Shown here piece by piece: positions 6,068 through 6,093 of a stretch of DNA of 6,093 bases. The position numbers and the translations under genes were made by a program. How positions within the stretch are numbered: position 1 is the stretch's first letter; each line of letters begins with the position of its first letter. Where the stretch lies: assembly GCA_001689415.1 (NCBI GenBank), contig LUJM01000070.1:1-6093 (forward strand), written 5' to 3'. The stretch comes from Bacteroidales bacterium M2. GTDB taxonomy: Bacteria; Bacteroidota; Bacteroidia; Bacteroidales; Muribaculaceae. The notes beneath the pieces were generated by a model, which did no database searches, was not told the origin of the DNA, and saw only the letters and a list, made by a program, of their open reading frames with translations.

Positions 6068-6093
6068 CAATGCTGTTTACTTAAGGGGTGATT

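Larger units (their letters stand above)
5971..6068. repeat. REP-like doublet or small MITE: two inverted copies of a GC-rich palindrome
   Basis: A 23-base unit at 5971-5993 reappears as its exact reverse complement at 6046-6068, so the element has perfect 23-bp inverted ends about 98 bp apart. Each unit contains the perfect 20-bp palindrome GGTCGCGGCATGCCGCGACC (5972-5991 and 6048-6067). The A+T-rich middle also has weak inverted symmetry (GCATTT at 6003-6008 against AAATGC at 6032-6037), so the whole element could fold into one long structure or two separate hairpins. This layout matches REP doublets mobilised by RAYT-type transposases or short non-autonomous elements. No transposase is present in the window. 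Confidence 0.8.
5805..6093. other. Intergenic region without a gene
   Basis: No credible reading frame or tRNA is seen on either strand. The stretch holds an imperfect hairpin at 5891-5911 (GCTTG and CTC pairing with GAG and CAAGC around TCC, with one G-A mismatch), an overlapping alternative mini-hairpin GCCT/AGGC at 5910-5922, and the inverted pair of GC-rich palindromes at 5971-6068. It looks like a repeat-bearing intergenic spacer. The window ends before the next gene. Confidence 0.6.

Overview
The window reads as chromosomal DNA of a gut-type Bacteroidota (order Bacteroidales). Muribaculaceae or Prevotellaceae are the most likely families, but this is an inference. Four things support it: three lipoproteins whose lipobox Cys is followed by an acidic, export-signal-like stretch; a promoter of the Bacteroidota type (TTTG, 20-bp spacer, TAnnTTTG) with no Shine-Dalgarno sequence; a family PL11 pectin lyase; and the YNLQG...GLYIINGKKVLVK tail common on secreted proteins of these families. 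All recognisable genes lie on the plus strand.

Layout. Positions 1-163 are a non-coding leader with one small GC-rich hairpin. At 164-1714 lies a 516-residue lipoprotein of unknown function whose Ser/Thr-rich C-terminal region looks like an amphipathic beta-hairpin. A long hairpin (1722-1764) separates it from two small tandem lipoprotein paralogues (1793-2218 and 2246-2659), which look like one transcription unit ending at a terminator at 2748-2778. The U-tract of that terminator overlaps the -33 box of the promoter for the next gene, a 961-residue exported PL11 rhamnogalacturonan lyase (2852-5737). This enzyme has an added N-terminal beta-rich domain and two unusual residues in conserved active-cleft motifs. 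A strong terminator follows (5760-5804). The last 290 bases carry no gene but hold two inverted copies of a perfect 20-bp GC-rich palindrome, resembling a REP doublet or small MITE.

Function. The lyase would cut the rhamnogalacturonan-I backbone of pectin outside the cytoplasm. No SusC/SusD pair, regulator or partner enzyme is visible, so it looks like an orphan rather than part of a complete polysaccharide utilisation locus. The three lipoproteins are probably outer-membrane or surface proteins. They differ sharply from the lyase in base composition (about 30-50% G+C in sampled lines, against 55-58% in the lyase), suggesting that the lipoprotein block is accessory DNA with a separate history. 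Nothing in the sequence links the two blocks functionally.
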